Positions 48,240-59,868 of a stretch of 64,000 nucleotides of DNA are shown piece after piece (the stretch's first letter is position 1; each line of letters begins with the position of its first letter). Made by a program: the position numbers and the translations under genes. The notes below the pieces were generated by a model. That model was not told the origin of the DNA. It made no database searches and saw only the letters and a list, made by a program, of their open reading frames with translations. The DNA is taken from the NCBI GenBank assembly GCA_030280995.1, contig JASXTE010000001.1, forward strand, positions 18,602,606-18,666,605. The letters are read 5' to 3'. This DNA comes from Hemileia vastatrix. Lineage: Eukaryota > Basidiomycota > Pucciniomycetes > Pucciniales > Zaghouaniaceae.

Positions 48240-50184
48240 TCTCAGTTACTCCCTGTTAAAAAGTGTCCTTGTGAGGTTTGTCTGACCTTCAGGGGGATAA
48301 TTTGGCCACATCAAACTACTTCTATTTCCATGATTGACCAAAATATAATCCTCATTTCCATCTAAAGAGTTGATCTCATCTGACAGTGGCTGATCAAAGG
48401 GGTCCACCACAAGTTTAGCCAAAATTTTGGTGAACACTTTTTTGATGGATAGTGACTAACCGGTGCTTTCCAAAATTGTCCACCTGAAGTTAGGCTAAAC
48501 TTCAGGAGAATAAATTTATTATGAATACCAAATTAACTGAAGAATACTTTTGCCCTAGCCACTCTGCATCATAAAAGTGTCCAACTGAGGTTTAGCCATA
48601 ATTCAGATATACACTTTTGGAAAGGCACAGTCTGATGGGTTTAATATTTATATATGGCAATAAGTATGAGTTTTTTATCAACATGGAACTAGAATTAATT
48701 TAATATGGCCAAAGTGTCCACCTGAAGTTTTGCCAAAATACAGGAGGAAATTTTTATGAGGATTACTTGAGGAAATAAGGAAGACTTGCAATTACTTTCC
48801 ATCATAAAATTTTCAAACTTAAGTTTATCAAAAATTGTGGTGACACTTTTTCCAGATCCAGTCATATGAGATCAACTCTCTATATGGCAATGAGAATCAA
48901 TTTTTAGTCAATCATGGCATTAGAAGTAATTTGATATGGACAAACTTTCCACCTAATTTTTGGCCAGAAATAAGTTGGAAATATTTATATGGAATACTAG
49001 ATCAACTAAAGAAGAATTTCACCCTACTACTGTCAATCATAAAAGTGTCCACCAGAAGAATTCTCAAACTTGTGGCTGACACCTTTGGCCTGGTCCGACC
49101 ATATGGGATCAATTCTGCATATGGAAATGAGGATGTTATTTGGTCAATCATGGTACTAGAAGTAATTTGATATAGATAAAGTTTCCAACTAAATATTGGA
49201 AAAAAATCAGTTGAAAACTTCATTTAGTTTTCCAAAAAATCAAATTAAGTACGATTCTATTCCTGATGGTGCCCATTTTATCCAACACCTCTTCTGAGCC
49301 TTGAAAGTAGGCATTTAGCTTGAATTTTTAATTTCATATAAAATACCTTTTATTCAACATATTTCTTTTTATCCCTTTTTTTTCTTTCAGATATCAATTT
49401 ATTTAATGTAAAACAAAACATTTTCATAATTTTTTACCTGTATTTAATAAAATTATTAAAGGTGTAACATCACCCTGTAAGCATTTGGCACATGTTTTTT
49501 TGCTATACTAATAAAAATAATAATATTCTGGTGACAAAAAATTGATCAAATGATAAAATATTAATAAAACAGAAAGATTAAATGCCAGTGGATTATACCA
49601 GTTGCACTGAAGAAGACCTGCACCCTAGATACTCACCATCAAAAAAGTGTCCAGAACAAGTTCGGCCAAACTTGTGCTGGACACTTTTGGTCAGGTGCAG
49701 TCAGAAGAGATCAATTCTCACTATGACAATGAAAAAAATGATTTGATAAAAAACTTCACTAGAAGTAGTTTTATATAACCAAATTTTCCACCTAGAGTTC
49801 ATCCAAACCACAGGTGCACAATTTTCTATCTTTAAAAAAAAGTAAATTTAGTACAATTTATCCCTGATGGCTCTCATTTGCTTCAACACCTCTACTGGCC
49901 TTTGATAGTAGGAATATTACTTGGATTTCTTTTTTCATATTTGATCCCTTTAACTTAATTTTATATTCCTCATATTGCTTTTGGATATCAATTAATAATT
50001 TTTAAAATAAATTATTTTAATATTTTTATACATTTATTTAATAAGACTATAAATGGCGTAACATCACCTGGTATGAATTTGGCACATGAGTTTTTTCTAT
50101 ACTTATAAAATTAATAATATAATGGTGACCAAAAATTAATCAAATGATATATATGAGTGAGGCACAAAGATTAAATACCAGTAG
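48240..50184. repeat. P3 palindromic repeat array, left segment
   Basis: A diverged unit recurs. It consists of an inverted pair around AAGTTTGGCCAAACTT flanked by AAGTGTCCA...TGGACACTT, then a tail with GATCAA, TCTATATGG and TTGATATGG words. Units lie near 48580, 48810, 49040 and 49640. The 48250-48420 unit is in the opposite orientation. The best palindrome in this segment is at about 49643-49688. No coding sequence is present. Confidence 0.8.
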
Positions 50185-50188
50185 ACAT

Positions 50189-51261
50189 TGTAGACAATCC
50201 TATAGTACTAGATATAGACCTTGACCAAGGGAGTTGGAGAAAAACCAGAGAGAAAATCCCCTGTCCCTTTAGAAGAATAGAGTGATATTTACTTGCTAAA
50301 GTAAGTTGGTTCCTGTTTTGCTAAAGCTCCTGTTTAACACACTTGACTGCTTGATGAGCCAAGAAAGTAGTCCCCAGATAGACTACCAGACCAAAGAACT
50401 GAAATGTAGAACAAAGTCCACACCAGAGACAGCAAAGATGCTTGATGTATGCTGCAAATCCACACCAGAGACAGCAATAATACTTTCTATAGCTTGCAAG
50501 ACTATAACAGAGAAAACAGTTGCCAAAGTTAAGTTAAATGAAGAACTCACTTGCAACAAACACAGCCAATTGTTGCCAGAAACAGTGAAAACTGAGTGAG
50601 GAACAATGATATCACCTCTGGATGGTTGTATGATGATTAAGGTTGCCCCAAACTGTCTTATTCACTATGTACACACAGACCACTAACTAAGAGCCCATGC
50701 GCACCCACCAATCTGGCGCCTGTACCCGCCAAATTGCATAAAAAAACCCTCCTAAAACAGAGGCGGGCGGGCCGCCCGATGTCGGAGATGCCGCCTGAAG
50801 AGGCCCGGCCTCCCTGTAGCCAGAAAACCAACAAAAACCACTAATCTACTTACAAAAATTATCTACAACTACTAAAACTTTTAAAACACGAAATTTCACT
50901 ATAACAACAATGTGACATGAAATATAGAGAAAAATTAGCTCTATCCAATGGTACTAAGCACTTAACCCTAAGACTTAAGGTTAGCCCGTAAAACACAAAA
51001 ATCAAAATTAAACAGCAATCTTTTATAAATGAAAAAGGAGGAAATGACCCCTTAAAACTCAGAATATGAAAAATGTCTACAAGACATAAAATATAGAGAA
51101 AAACCAGGGCTATCCAATGATAGTACCCACATACCTTCAGACCCAATATCCACGGAATAAAACCAGAAAAATACCCAATTCCTTAACAGATGCCAATTAA
51201 GACATGCACAAACAGCGCCAAATCACACAACAAAGGCCCCTGACAATGTTGGAAGACCACA
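50189..51261 (-). repeat. 3' LTR of element D
   Basis: 1073 bp, differing from the other LTR by roughly 2-3% over the first 640 bp by eye plus a missing segment of about 20 bp near 50750. It contains a GC-rich stretch with GGCGGGCGGGCCGCCCG (about 50762). It abuts the polypurine tract at 51262. Confidence 0.93.
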
Positions 51262-51271
51262 TCCTCCCTTC
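51262..51271 (-). promoter_or_regulatory. Polypurine tract of element D
   Basis: On the minus strand GAAGGGAGGA directly precedes the LTR start TGTGGTC. It is the expected primer for plus-strand DNA synthesis in reverse transcription. Confidence 0.85.
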
Positions 51272-51273
51272 AA

Positions 51274-51950
51274 TTGAGAATGTCTGCATTCTTTCTTCAT
51301 CCAACCACCATGTTTAACCTTCTTCCCAAATCTGCCTCTGAAATGGGTCCCTGCCAATACTGCATCGACAATAATTTAATCTGCACCATGACACCACCTG
51401 TCCATCCATACAGAACGTCCTGCGATGTCTGCCAATCTAGAAAGAAGACCTGCCACAGACCTGGTCCACTTTCTTCCGCAACAGATTCACCTTCACCTCA
51501 ACCTGGTCCTTCTTCTGCCAGCACCAAAAGATCTAGGCCATCCATCCTGATACCCAGATTAATCAAAAATCTCCACCCTTCCCAGAAGAGTGCCAAAACC
51601 CATAAAACAACTAGTTCCACCATCCCTGGTCCATCTGATGGTAAAGAACATTCTTTTCTTCCTTCAACTTTAAAACTGATGACTTTTCAGTTCCTCCATC
51701 TTCTGATAGTGATGATAACAATGTAGGATCCATTGCACCACCAACACCAACGCACTTGCCCACTATCAAGGCCAAGTTCCAACAACACACATCTCAACAG
51801 AAACAACTTCTGCTTCACCACTTCCAATCCACTCCTGCTAGAGATCCACAGGACATTGAGAACAGAAGACACCTCATTCACCAGTTCAAGGCTAATTCTG
51901 AACACTTCATTTCATCTCTTGATTCCCTCTGTAATTCCACTAGTACTTGA
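51274..51950 (+). CDS. Antisense accessory ORF 1 of element D, Zn2Cys6-like
   Basis: Encoded opposite to gag-pol, immediately inside the 3' LTR. Between 51352 and 51453 the cysteines follow C-x2-C-x6-C-x12-C-x2-C-x6-C exactly, the Zn(II)2Cys6 consensus of fungal DNA-binding regulators, with SRKK basic residues before the last Cys. A Ser/Pro-rich linker and a basic stretch follow. The frame ends at 51726, but a +1/-1 shift near 51670 would continue into 51756-51950, a Gln/His-rich, probably helical tail. The start could be 51274 or the Met codons at 51280 or 51310. Its promoter would lie in the LTR. The family is not otherwise recognised. It could regulate the element or host genes, or bind nucleic acid in another way. 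Confidence 0.6.
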
Positions 51951-51989
51951 GTTTGATTCATAAAAGAAAAAATGACCACACCCTCTATA

Positions 51990-52610
51990 GGATGTAACCA
52001 CAAAACAACCCTCAGTTTTAAGTCTTGGGGGACCATCCTCATTTTATAGTCTTGGGGGACTCAAAAACCCTCAGTTTAAAGTCTTGGGGGACTCAAAAAC
52101 CCTCATTTTAAAGTCTTGGGGGACTCAAAACCTAAATCATAAACCCAGAACCAGAGATCAACCACATTAAGACACAGAGAAAAAAACTAGCATTCTGGGG
52201 TAATTGTGAATAGAGCTTCCAGCCCATCAATTACCCCCAAACTTGCCTTTTCTAAATTCGGAGGTTCCCCCTGTGGATACCCTCCACCAATCTTTCAAAA
52301 CCAACTCCAACAACAAAACCCATTCCTCAGTTTATAGTCTTGGGGGACTAAACCAACAACAATCCTCAGTTTAAAGTCTTGGGGGACTAACACAGTGTTC
52401 AGTTTAAAGTCTTGACGGACTAGTCTTGATAAAAAATATTGAACCAGCCAGTTTAAAGTCTTGGAGGACTAACAGAAACCAGATTTCAGTTTAAAGTCTT
52501 GATGGACTGCCCTTGATACCATAGATTTTTCAGTTTAGAGTCTTGATGGACTGGTCTTGATACCATAGATTTTTCAGTTTAGAGTCTTGATGGACTGACG
52601 GAATTTTGCA
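51990..52610. repeat. Short repeats TTTAAAGTCTTGGGGGACT in element D
   Basis: About a dozen copies, with GGGGG, GACGG, GAGG or GATGG variants, recur at 25-60-bp intervals, with the densest run at 52010-52130. One copy of a GGGGTAATTG...TTACCCCC inverted-repeat module sits at 52196-52245. The repeats lie between the two antisense genes, and related copies exist in C and near 55040 and 55300. Confidence 0.8.
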
Positions 52611-52747
52611 TAAAATAGACGCAGCCAATTCCATGCAGAACACTTCTACAGCCAACCTGCTGAATTTCCACCTTCACTTCATCATCTACCCATCACTGAC
52701 AAAAATCTCCTCCTATCCCTTTTCATCATCTTTTCTCACCACAGATC

Positions 52748-54300
52748 ATGGCTGGATCTCCTGATGTTAACCCTTCTACTCTCCCTTGCTTCACTGCTCC
52801 CAAGGACTATGCCTGAAAAAAGTGCATCCACATGTGCAGACCTTGCACATTCACTCTTCCAACTCCTGAAGCCAAATTCTACAACAGGGCTTGTGATTCT
52901 TGCTATTCCAAAAAGAAAAGATGTGACAGAGATGCCAACTACCCTATTCCTCCGCCTTCTCCTTCTCACAAATACATCTCCAGATCCCATACCAGATCCC
53001 CAGAGATTGGTCCTTCCTCTTCCTCACTATCTTCTGCTCCTTCCAGAAGATTCAGAAGCTCAGCTTCCCGCACTCTTCCCAAAAGACCAGCCTTAGCTTC
53101 CCAAGACATTGCGTTTATCTCCTCCAAATTAGCTCCAAAAGCTTCAAGATCAACTCCCAGGCTTCTAGACCACTTCCAGGCGGCCCACCTGCCTCAACAA
53201 ACAGTGAAAATCAGGGCCAAAACCTCCAAAAACGGCCAGAAAACAGCCAAATTCATCCAGACAACAACAACAACTCAACCCAACTACTTCCTACTTCTCC
53301 CGGAGAAATGCAATCCACCCTTCCAAAGTCCAAAAGCACCAAAATTTCCCAGATTTCTAAGAGACCTGCCAGAGAACCCCAAGAAGAAACCAGAACACCA
53401 CACACTGCACCACAACAACAAATTTGTCCCCAAATAAGACAAAGAAACTACACCTCTCCTCTGTCAGCCAACTACTCTTCTGACAGTTCCATCTCTTCAA
53501 AATCTCCATCCAGAAGAGATCAATCTGTTTCCAAATCCCCCTCTCCTGCTCCATCCTTTAACAACCCTGGTACTCCATCACCAGCACCTCCTCCAGCTGA
53601 ATCCAACAGAAATAACAACCACAACAACAACAACAATCTCACCGCTCCAACTAGGCCCCAGGAACATCAGCATCCCAGTTCACCTTCTCAGGATCCTTCA
53701 GAGGAAGACCATGAGAATCCATATCTTTCCCTAGTTGATCCACCCACTATGACCATTACAAAATTGTCAGAGATCCAAATCCCAGCTGCTTACAGATTTG
53801 ATGAGCTTCCAATCTGTAAGTACCAAATCAATTATTCCATTTCTTCAACAAAAAATAATTACTGATCCAATTCTTCTTGTCTAGTTGGCACCCCTCCTCC
53901 TGAATCTATTATTGGAGTTGGCCAACCTCTTGAAACTTCTTTGACCCTGGATTATGGAGACATGAAGAAACACCTATGCACCATGTGTTCCAACATGCTA
54001 AAAGCCTTTTCCCTCCATGGACCTTTGAATGACTTTGAAAAATCCCTGAGAAAGTGCCTACTGGACGACCACTGGAAAATGTCTAGGATCATTTAGCACA
54101 CCCTCCAGCACTCCATTCCTGTCTCTTCTTCTTCCTCCTCTGAACTTCCCTCTAATCCAATTCCTGACCATTACAATCCCTATCATCTCTCCAGAAGGAT
54201 GCACTTCAAAGAACACAGTGCTTCCCATAATCCCAACAAAAAACAAAAACGTCATCACAATCCGGACCAGCCTCCAGAAGCTTCATCATCCAGAAAATGA
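52748..54300 (+). pseudogene. Antisense accessory gene 2 of element D, Zn2Cys6-like with Ser/Pro-rich tail
   Basis: ATG 52748 starts a frame that meets a TGA at 52814. After it come C-x6-C, then, after 15 residues, C-x2-C-x6-C with a KKK basic patch (52820-52925). Placing a Cys at the TGA would complete the C-x2-C-x6-C half, so loss of the first Cys by mutation is inferred. A long Ser/Pro/Asn-rich region follows, spread over two frames (a shift near 53330-53400), to 53863. After a GTAAGT-type intron (about 53817 to 53885, TAG acceptor), a final exon carries a helical segment with CTMCSNML and a basic end at 54300. A TATA-like GCATAAAATAGACGC lies about 140 bp upstream. It is probably a paralogue of ORF 1. 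Confidence 0.5.
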
Positions 54301-55560
54301 GCTCCTGCAAAAGATTAGAAACATAATAATAATATAAAACAATTAATAAAAATAATTTCAGAATTTTTATTTTATTTTTTATTTTTTTATTTTTTATTTT
54401 TTATTTTTTTCATTTTTTTTATTTTTATTTTTTTTGATGATGTCTACTAATATACTAAGATTAAAAATTAATAAATAAAATTAAATAAAATAAATGAAAT
54501 AAAATATAATATAAAAAATAATAGAAATGGTATCCCCCATCCAATTGATGAGCTGATCCCCTGATACCTTACCCACATCCAAGTGTACCTTGATGTGGAT
54601 ACACAATTAAATCTTTTAAATGATTAACAGAAAACAAAATTCAAAAATTTTAGAAATTCAGAAGATAATAAAAATAATGAAACACAGAAACACATGAAAT
54701 AAATAATAAATAAAAATAAAATAGCATTGCCCAGCAAATTGATGAGCCTTTCCCCACCAATGCTTGCCCACATCCAGGTGACCCTGATGTGGTAACACCC
54801 TATATTTTTGATTTTATAATTTTAAACAACCCCCATAAAAAATTAAAAGAAAAAAAGAGAAAAAAGAAAATAAGTTAAAACTGCTATCTAGCAAAAATGG
54901 TCCAATAAGGGAAAGTCCGATCCATAGAAATGATCACTGGGTGGGCTCCCTCCAATAAGTAAAAATGATGGGAGACCACCAGTGATCTACCACCAATCTG
55001 AAAGAACCAAAGATAAAGAAGCCAGTCCCAAACCAGTTTAAAGTCATAGTGGACTTGAAACATGAATAATAAACAACAGAACTAGAATTCAACTAGGAAA
55101 AACAAAAGACTTGAAACAGACATTCTGGGGTAACTGTTCTACAGAGCAGCCAGCTCATAAGTTACCCCCACACTTGCCACAATAAAATCTAGAAGCCCCC
55201 CCCTGGGTGCCTTCTAACAAAAACACAACATCCAACACAAAAAAAACCAAAACCAATAAATAGTGAAGAGTCCAGCACTTGACAACCAGAGAAAATTCCA
55301 GTTTAAAGTCATAGAGGACTAAACCTGTGAAAAGAAACCAATACTAGGGTTCAACCAAATTAAGAAAAAGGGTTTGAAACAGACAATCTGGGGTAACTGT
55401 TGATAGAGCAGCCAGCCCATCAGTCACCCCTACACTTGCCAAGATCAAATCTAGAAGCCCCACCCATGGGTACCTTCTAACAAAAGTTTCCAACACAAAA
55501 GTTTCTCTGCAACACCACAAAATTCCAAAACAAAAAATAACGTTCCATAGTTTATCCTCA
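54301..55560. other. Element D region between antisense genes and pol
   Basis: (ATTTT)n low-complexity sequence at 54350-54520. There are two copies of a TTGATGAGC...CTTGATGTGG module (54543-54600, 54738-54795), a GGTGGGCTCCCTCC inverted module (54951-54990), and two copies of a TGGGGTAACTGTT...TTACCCCCACACTTGCC module (55125-55180, 55388-55440). No ORF. The module order matches element C. Confidence 0.7.
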
Positions 55561-55568
55561 TTGAAGAG

Positions 55569-56921
55569 TCAATCTTCTTCATGCCTAGTGCCTCTGGGAT
55601 AAAACCTCTTTACTTGGTTTTCAGCCACCCTATTTTTCAAGACTGCACCATCCAAATCTTCCAAAACATAAGAACATCCAGACGCCTGAGATCTGACTCT
55701 GTAAGGTCCATTCCATCTGTCAGCAAACATTTTCCCCCACTGACTCTCCAAACTTCTATTATACACCAAAACCAAACAACCAGGTTTCAAGGGATTCCTG
55801 AGTCTATGAGCCAGCTTCTTGTCCAAGTATCTGACTGATTGATTCCTAATCTTCATCATTCTAAAGTATGCCTTCTCCTGACATTCCTCTCTACATTCCA
55901 ACTGTTGCATCCTGGCACAGAGCAAATCTTCTGTTGAGTGCACCTCATCACAATCAATTCCAAGATAATAGACAGCTTCCAAGTCCACTGGTTAAACGGC
56001 TTTCTGACCAAACATTAACTCATAAGGAGAATAGCCAGTTGTCCTCTTCACAGCGACCCTATCAGCAAATAACACCAAGGGTAAATAATGCCTCCACTTT
56101 TCAGCACTATCTCCACACATCTTCACCAAAGCATTCTTGATAACTTGATGGCCTCTTTCAACCATGCCTTCAGCTTCAGGATAATAAGGTGTAGCCACTC
56201 TAACTTTAGAACCAACACTAGCCACAGCTTCTTTAAATTCAGCACCAAACTCTGGCCTGCCATCAACAGTCACCAACTTCATCAACCCATACCTAAAAAT
56301 CCACTCCTTCTTCAAAAACTCTGCCACATTCTTGGCAGTCAAATTAACCAGAGGCACTTCCTAAACCCAACCAGACAAATCATCCCTAGCAACAATCAAG
56401 TATTTATACCTGGACTCTTTAATATGGACAGCATCCAGACTGACCCTTCCAAAAATAGTTGATTCACCAGTAGCACGGCCCACCTCTTTAAGTTTCAAGT
56501 GACTTCTTCTTTGACATTCTTCACAAGATTGAACCCAACCCTGCACAGCCAACTTCATACCTGGCCACCAAAATCTGTCTGCTGCTCTTCTATAAGTCTC
56601 CCCAAAGCCTCTATGACCAAGGTCTTCATGCAAAGACTTCAAAACAAATTCTTGACCCTTCTTCTGAGTCACCACCACTTGAGGATTAGGATGTCTCCTC
56701 CTCATCAACCGCCTTCCTGACACATAAAATCCAGGACTCTTCTTCTTGATTTCCAACCAAGTATCATCATCACAACTATCTGGCCTCTCCAAGGTCAACA
56801 GATATTCCACCAAAATTAAATAAAACCCAGACTGACCCCAGGTCTCATCTTCAAAATCCAACAAAACAACATCCAAGGGTACAATTCTGTCACCAAAATC
56901 ACCAGTGTGAACATGAGCCAA
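55569..56921 (-). pseudogene. pol: Element D integrase (two stops)
   Basis: This enzyme inserts the cDNA into the genome. On the minus strand: a zinc domain with H-x4-GHRG and C-x2-C (about 56520-56640), then the catalytic core with SLDAVHIK (first Asp, about 56430), TVDGRPEFG (second Asp, about 56265) and GMVERGHQ (Glu, about 56155). The C-terminal domain with LVYNRSLESQWGKMF, RWNGPYRVR and NQVKRFYPRGTR ends at 55569. No chromodomain follows, unlike element A. The D, D and E residues are all retained. Stops are TAG near 56361 (GAG expected from element C) and TAA near 55991. The damage is light compared with C. Confidence 0.88.
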
Positions 56922-56942
56922 TTGAGCAGCCTAACCAGGACA

Positions 56943-58560
56943 TCAATCCTTAAATTTTGTCACGTCCTTCTCTTTCCACTGAACCTTGTGAGAATCCAGT
57001 TCACTAACAAAAACACCCTTTTCCAATTTTGAGCTGTCCCAAACAACAACTCCATCTTCATCAACAAAAACATCCTGATCACCAGAATCAAGATCAGATC
57101 CAGCCAGTTTAGCCTCTTGGGGGAGGTCAGAAAAATCTTCAGCACCCATTGTGCTGGCCCTAACCACTGGAACATCCTCATCAAACTCTTCAGCCTCTGA
57201 ATCTTCATCTGTAGGTGGCCTCCTTGATAATCCATCAGGCATAGTAAAAGTTTTACCTGGTTTGTGTAGCAGGTCAAAAGAAAAATGTTGAATAAATGCC
57301 ACCGACCTAGTCATTGGAGCATTTGGAAGACTAGGTGTATTGATCATCTGAACCAAAGATTTTGCATCCACCTGAAGCTCAAAATGCTGCCCCCACAAAA
57401 CCATCTGTAGCTTCTTTAAAATTTTAGATACGCCACACAATTCGAACTTAGGTTGAGAATACCTATATTTCACCTCATTAAACACCACAGACTCATACCT
57501 TACTGGCCTGACCCTCCCATTCTTATCCTCCTGAGACAAAACAGCACCAGCAGCAATATAACTTGAGTCCACTGCCAGATAAATTTTTCCAGCACCAACA
57601 CCATAATCCAACTTGTGAAGAACAATATCTTCACCAACAACCTTTTTCAGCTTCTGAAAAGCCTCTTCACACTCTTCAGTCCATTCCCAATCTGCATCTT
57701 TTCTGGTAAACCTCCTTAAAGGTGAAGCCAACAAAGAAAAATTCTTAATAAAAATCCTGACATATACACATACACCCAAAAATCCCCTGACTTCAGTAGT
57801 ATTTTTAGGCCTTGGCCATGACTGAGTTTTATTAATCTTCTTCTTTGCCATAATCCTTCCTTCTTTACATACCACATGACCTAGAATTTCCAAAGCAGGA
57901 ACACAAAAACAGAATTTTGACCCTGAAATGGTCAAACCAGCCTCTTCAATCCTGAACAACACTCTCTCTAGAGTTATTGCATATTCCCACACTAACCTCC
58001 TTATGCCAGGGTTCTCCGCTAACACCTCATTACCATAATCAGTGGATGGTCCTTTAATTCCACCATCATCAATAAAAATACCAGCATGAGTAGGAACCTC
58101 ATCCTGCAAAATCCAAGCCATCTGTGCTTGATAAACTGCCACTGAATTAGTTGCTCCTTGAGGCAACCTAATGAGCTGAAATCTTCCCAAAGGAGTCTCA
58201 AAAGTTGTGAGAGGCCTTGAATCTGTATGTAGTTCCCTCTCATCATAACCACCCAAAATATCACCCAAACCATAACACACCCTTCCAGCAAAAGCTTCAA
58301 CAAAATCCTCTGCACTTGGTGGCATACCAGCATCCTTGATAGTGACTCTATTCAAGGCTCTAAGATCATGAACCACCCTCAACTTTCCATTCTGTTTTTT
58401 TACGCAGAAAACTAGACTTCAGTAGCTGGAAGTCGATTGTTTGTATAACCCAGTCCTGACTCTTTCCCTAACAATCTCCACAAAATCCTCTCTAATAGCG
58501 GCTGGAATTGGAATAGGTTTGATTTGCCAAGGTTCATGGCAAAACACAGGAATCAATTAA
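56943..58560 (-). pseudogene. pol: Element D reverse transcriptase and RNase H
   Basis: An open frame of 479 codons (58382-56943) holds KLRVVHDL-type RT motifs at its start, RLPQGATNSVAVYQ, the active site GIFIDDGG (about 58075, FxDD form), GHVVCKEGR, a Ty3-type thumb with WPRPKNTTEVRGFLG, and RNase H with LAVDSSYIAAGAVL (about 57560) and DGLSRRPP (about 57230). The RT N-terminus lies upstream (58560-58383) beyond a TGA in the context SSY-stop-S, where Arg (CGA) is usual. Fragment B has a stop at the same codon. TGA and TAG codons (56920-56945) separate it from integrase, and both fit C-to-T change of CGA and CAG. Confidence 0.88.
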
Positions 58561-59455
58561 GGTTCCCCATAAGAGTGCTTCAATACACCCCTTTCCTCCT
58601 CAACAAACACCACAGCCTTTTCCCTTAGCACAATAACGTGCAACAACAACTTCTTTTCTTCTTCAGACAACCACCCATCAGGACCAAAATTAACAACTTT
58701 CAACCTTTCCACGGTCACCCTAGCCGTCTCTATAAATTCTGGAGGATTCTTCACCAAAGGAGTACAGTACGGATCTCTCAACAAAGGAGGTCTTTTCAAA
58801 GGCGGGTTCAAAACCACAGGCATAGGCTCATTGACAGGACTAATCTTCTGCGCTACCTTCTTATACTTTGCCGCTCCACCTTCAACTTGAGGGATCTTCA
58901 GGAAATCTTCACCACCAGACCTGGAACAAAAACCAAGGGTTTCCCCATTGCTCACATGTGTGGCCAAGGTAATGATTTGAAAGGTGTAGAAGAGACCCTA
59001 GCGGTGCACAATTGGGAGGACTTACTTTTACACCCCAATATCACCACTTCAAAACTTTTCCGCAATTCCACATCTTCATCCTCACTTCCAACTTCCAAAT
59101 CTTCAAATCTTGATTCATCTTCTGAATCACATCTCCTAAAATTGTGCAGTTTACCCTCATGCTGGAGGCCCAAAAATAGATCTTGACGATCTTCACAAAA
59201 ATATTTTGCATCTTCTTTCTTCATTATCTTCAGATTTTTTTCTTGATTTTCATGAATTATCTTGAAATTTTTATCTTCTTTTCTTGAGTTTTCTTCTGAC
59301 CTACAAAAATAACCAGGGGTTTCCTCAATGCTCACAGGTGTGGCCCAGGTAATGTTTTTGAAAGGTGTAGAAGAAACCCTAGCCGTGCACAATTGGGAGG
59401 ACTTACTTTTAGACCCCAATCTCACCTCCCCAAAACTTTTCCACATATCTTTCAA
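58557..59455 (-). pseudogene. Element D protease-RT linker with internal duplication
   Basis: Two overlapping minus-strand frames (59455-58952 and 58967-58557) encode the stretch between protease and RT. The latter contains FGPDGWLSEEEKKLLLHV, a conserved-looking helix before the RT. A segment of about 110 bp is duplicated (58953-59066 and 59336-59446), both encoding a CKSKSSQLCTARVSSTPFK-like peptide. The TAA at 58557 separates it from RT where CAA would fit. No catalytic motif is seen. Confidence 0.6.
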
Positions 59456-59868
59456 TAAAGATATATAACCAATCTTCTTCTTTGAACTTGAATTAAAAAT
59501 AATTAAGAATCTTGAGAGAGAACAGAGACTTGATTAAAAAATTGATGAATACTTGCAGAGAAGAGAAACATTAAAAAGAGAAAGTTGAAAATCCACTTGG
59601 TATATCTCCAAGGGAGCTGACCTACTACAACCTGGGATTTTCTCATCTTGGGGAGAGGTTGTAGCACTAGGGTGATCAGCCCTCATTACTCTAAAAAAGA
59701 CAGACTCTCAATAGAGCCTGAGCTGCACTCCAAAAAACCAGAGGCAGCACCCACTTCCTTCCTTCTCCTGCAGCAGTCCATGCACTGGCACATTGAAGAT
59801 AAACCAGGCCTGGTCTCCCAACCATCCTCTCCAGGGGATGATAACCTCATGTGAAGCCTCCTTTCGTC
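59456..59868. other. Element D gap before the linker frame
   Basis: About 410 bp without a supported frame between the protease stop and the linker frame. The plus-strand ORF 59648-59854 has no supporting feature. This may be an untranslated spacer or a decayed coding stretch. Confidence 0.45.
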
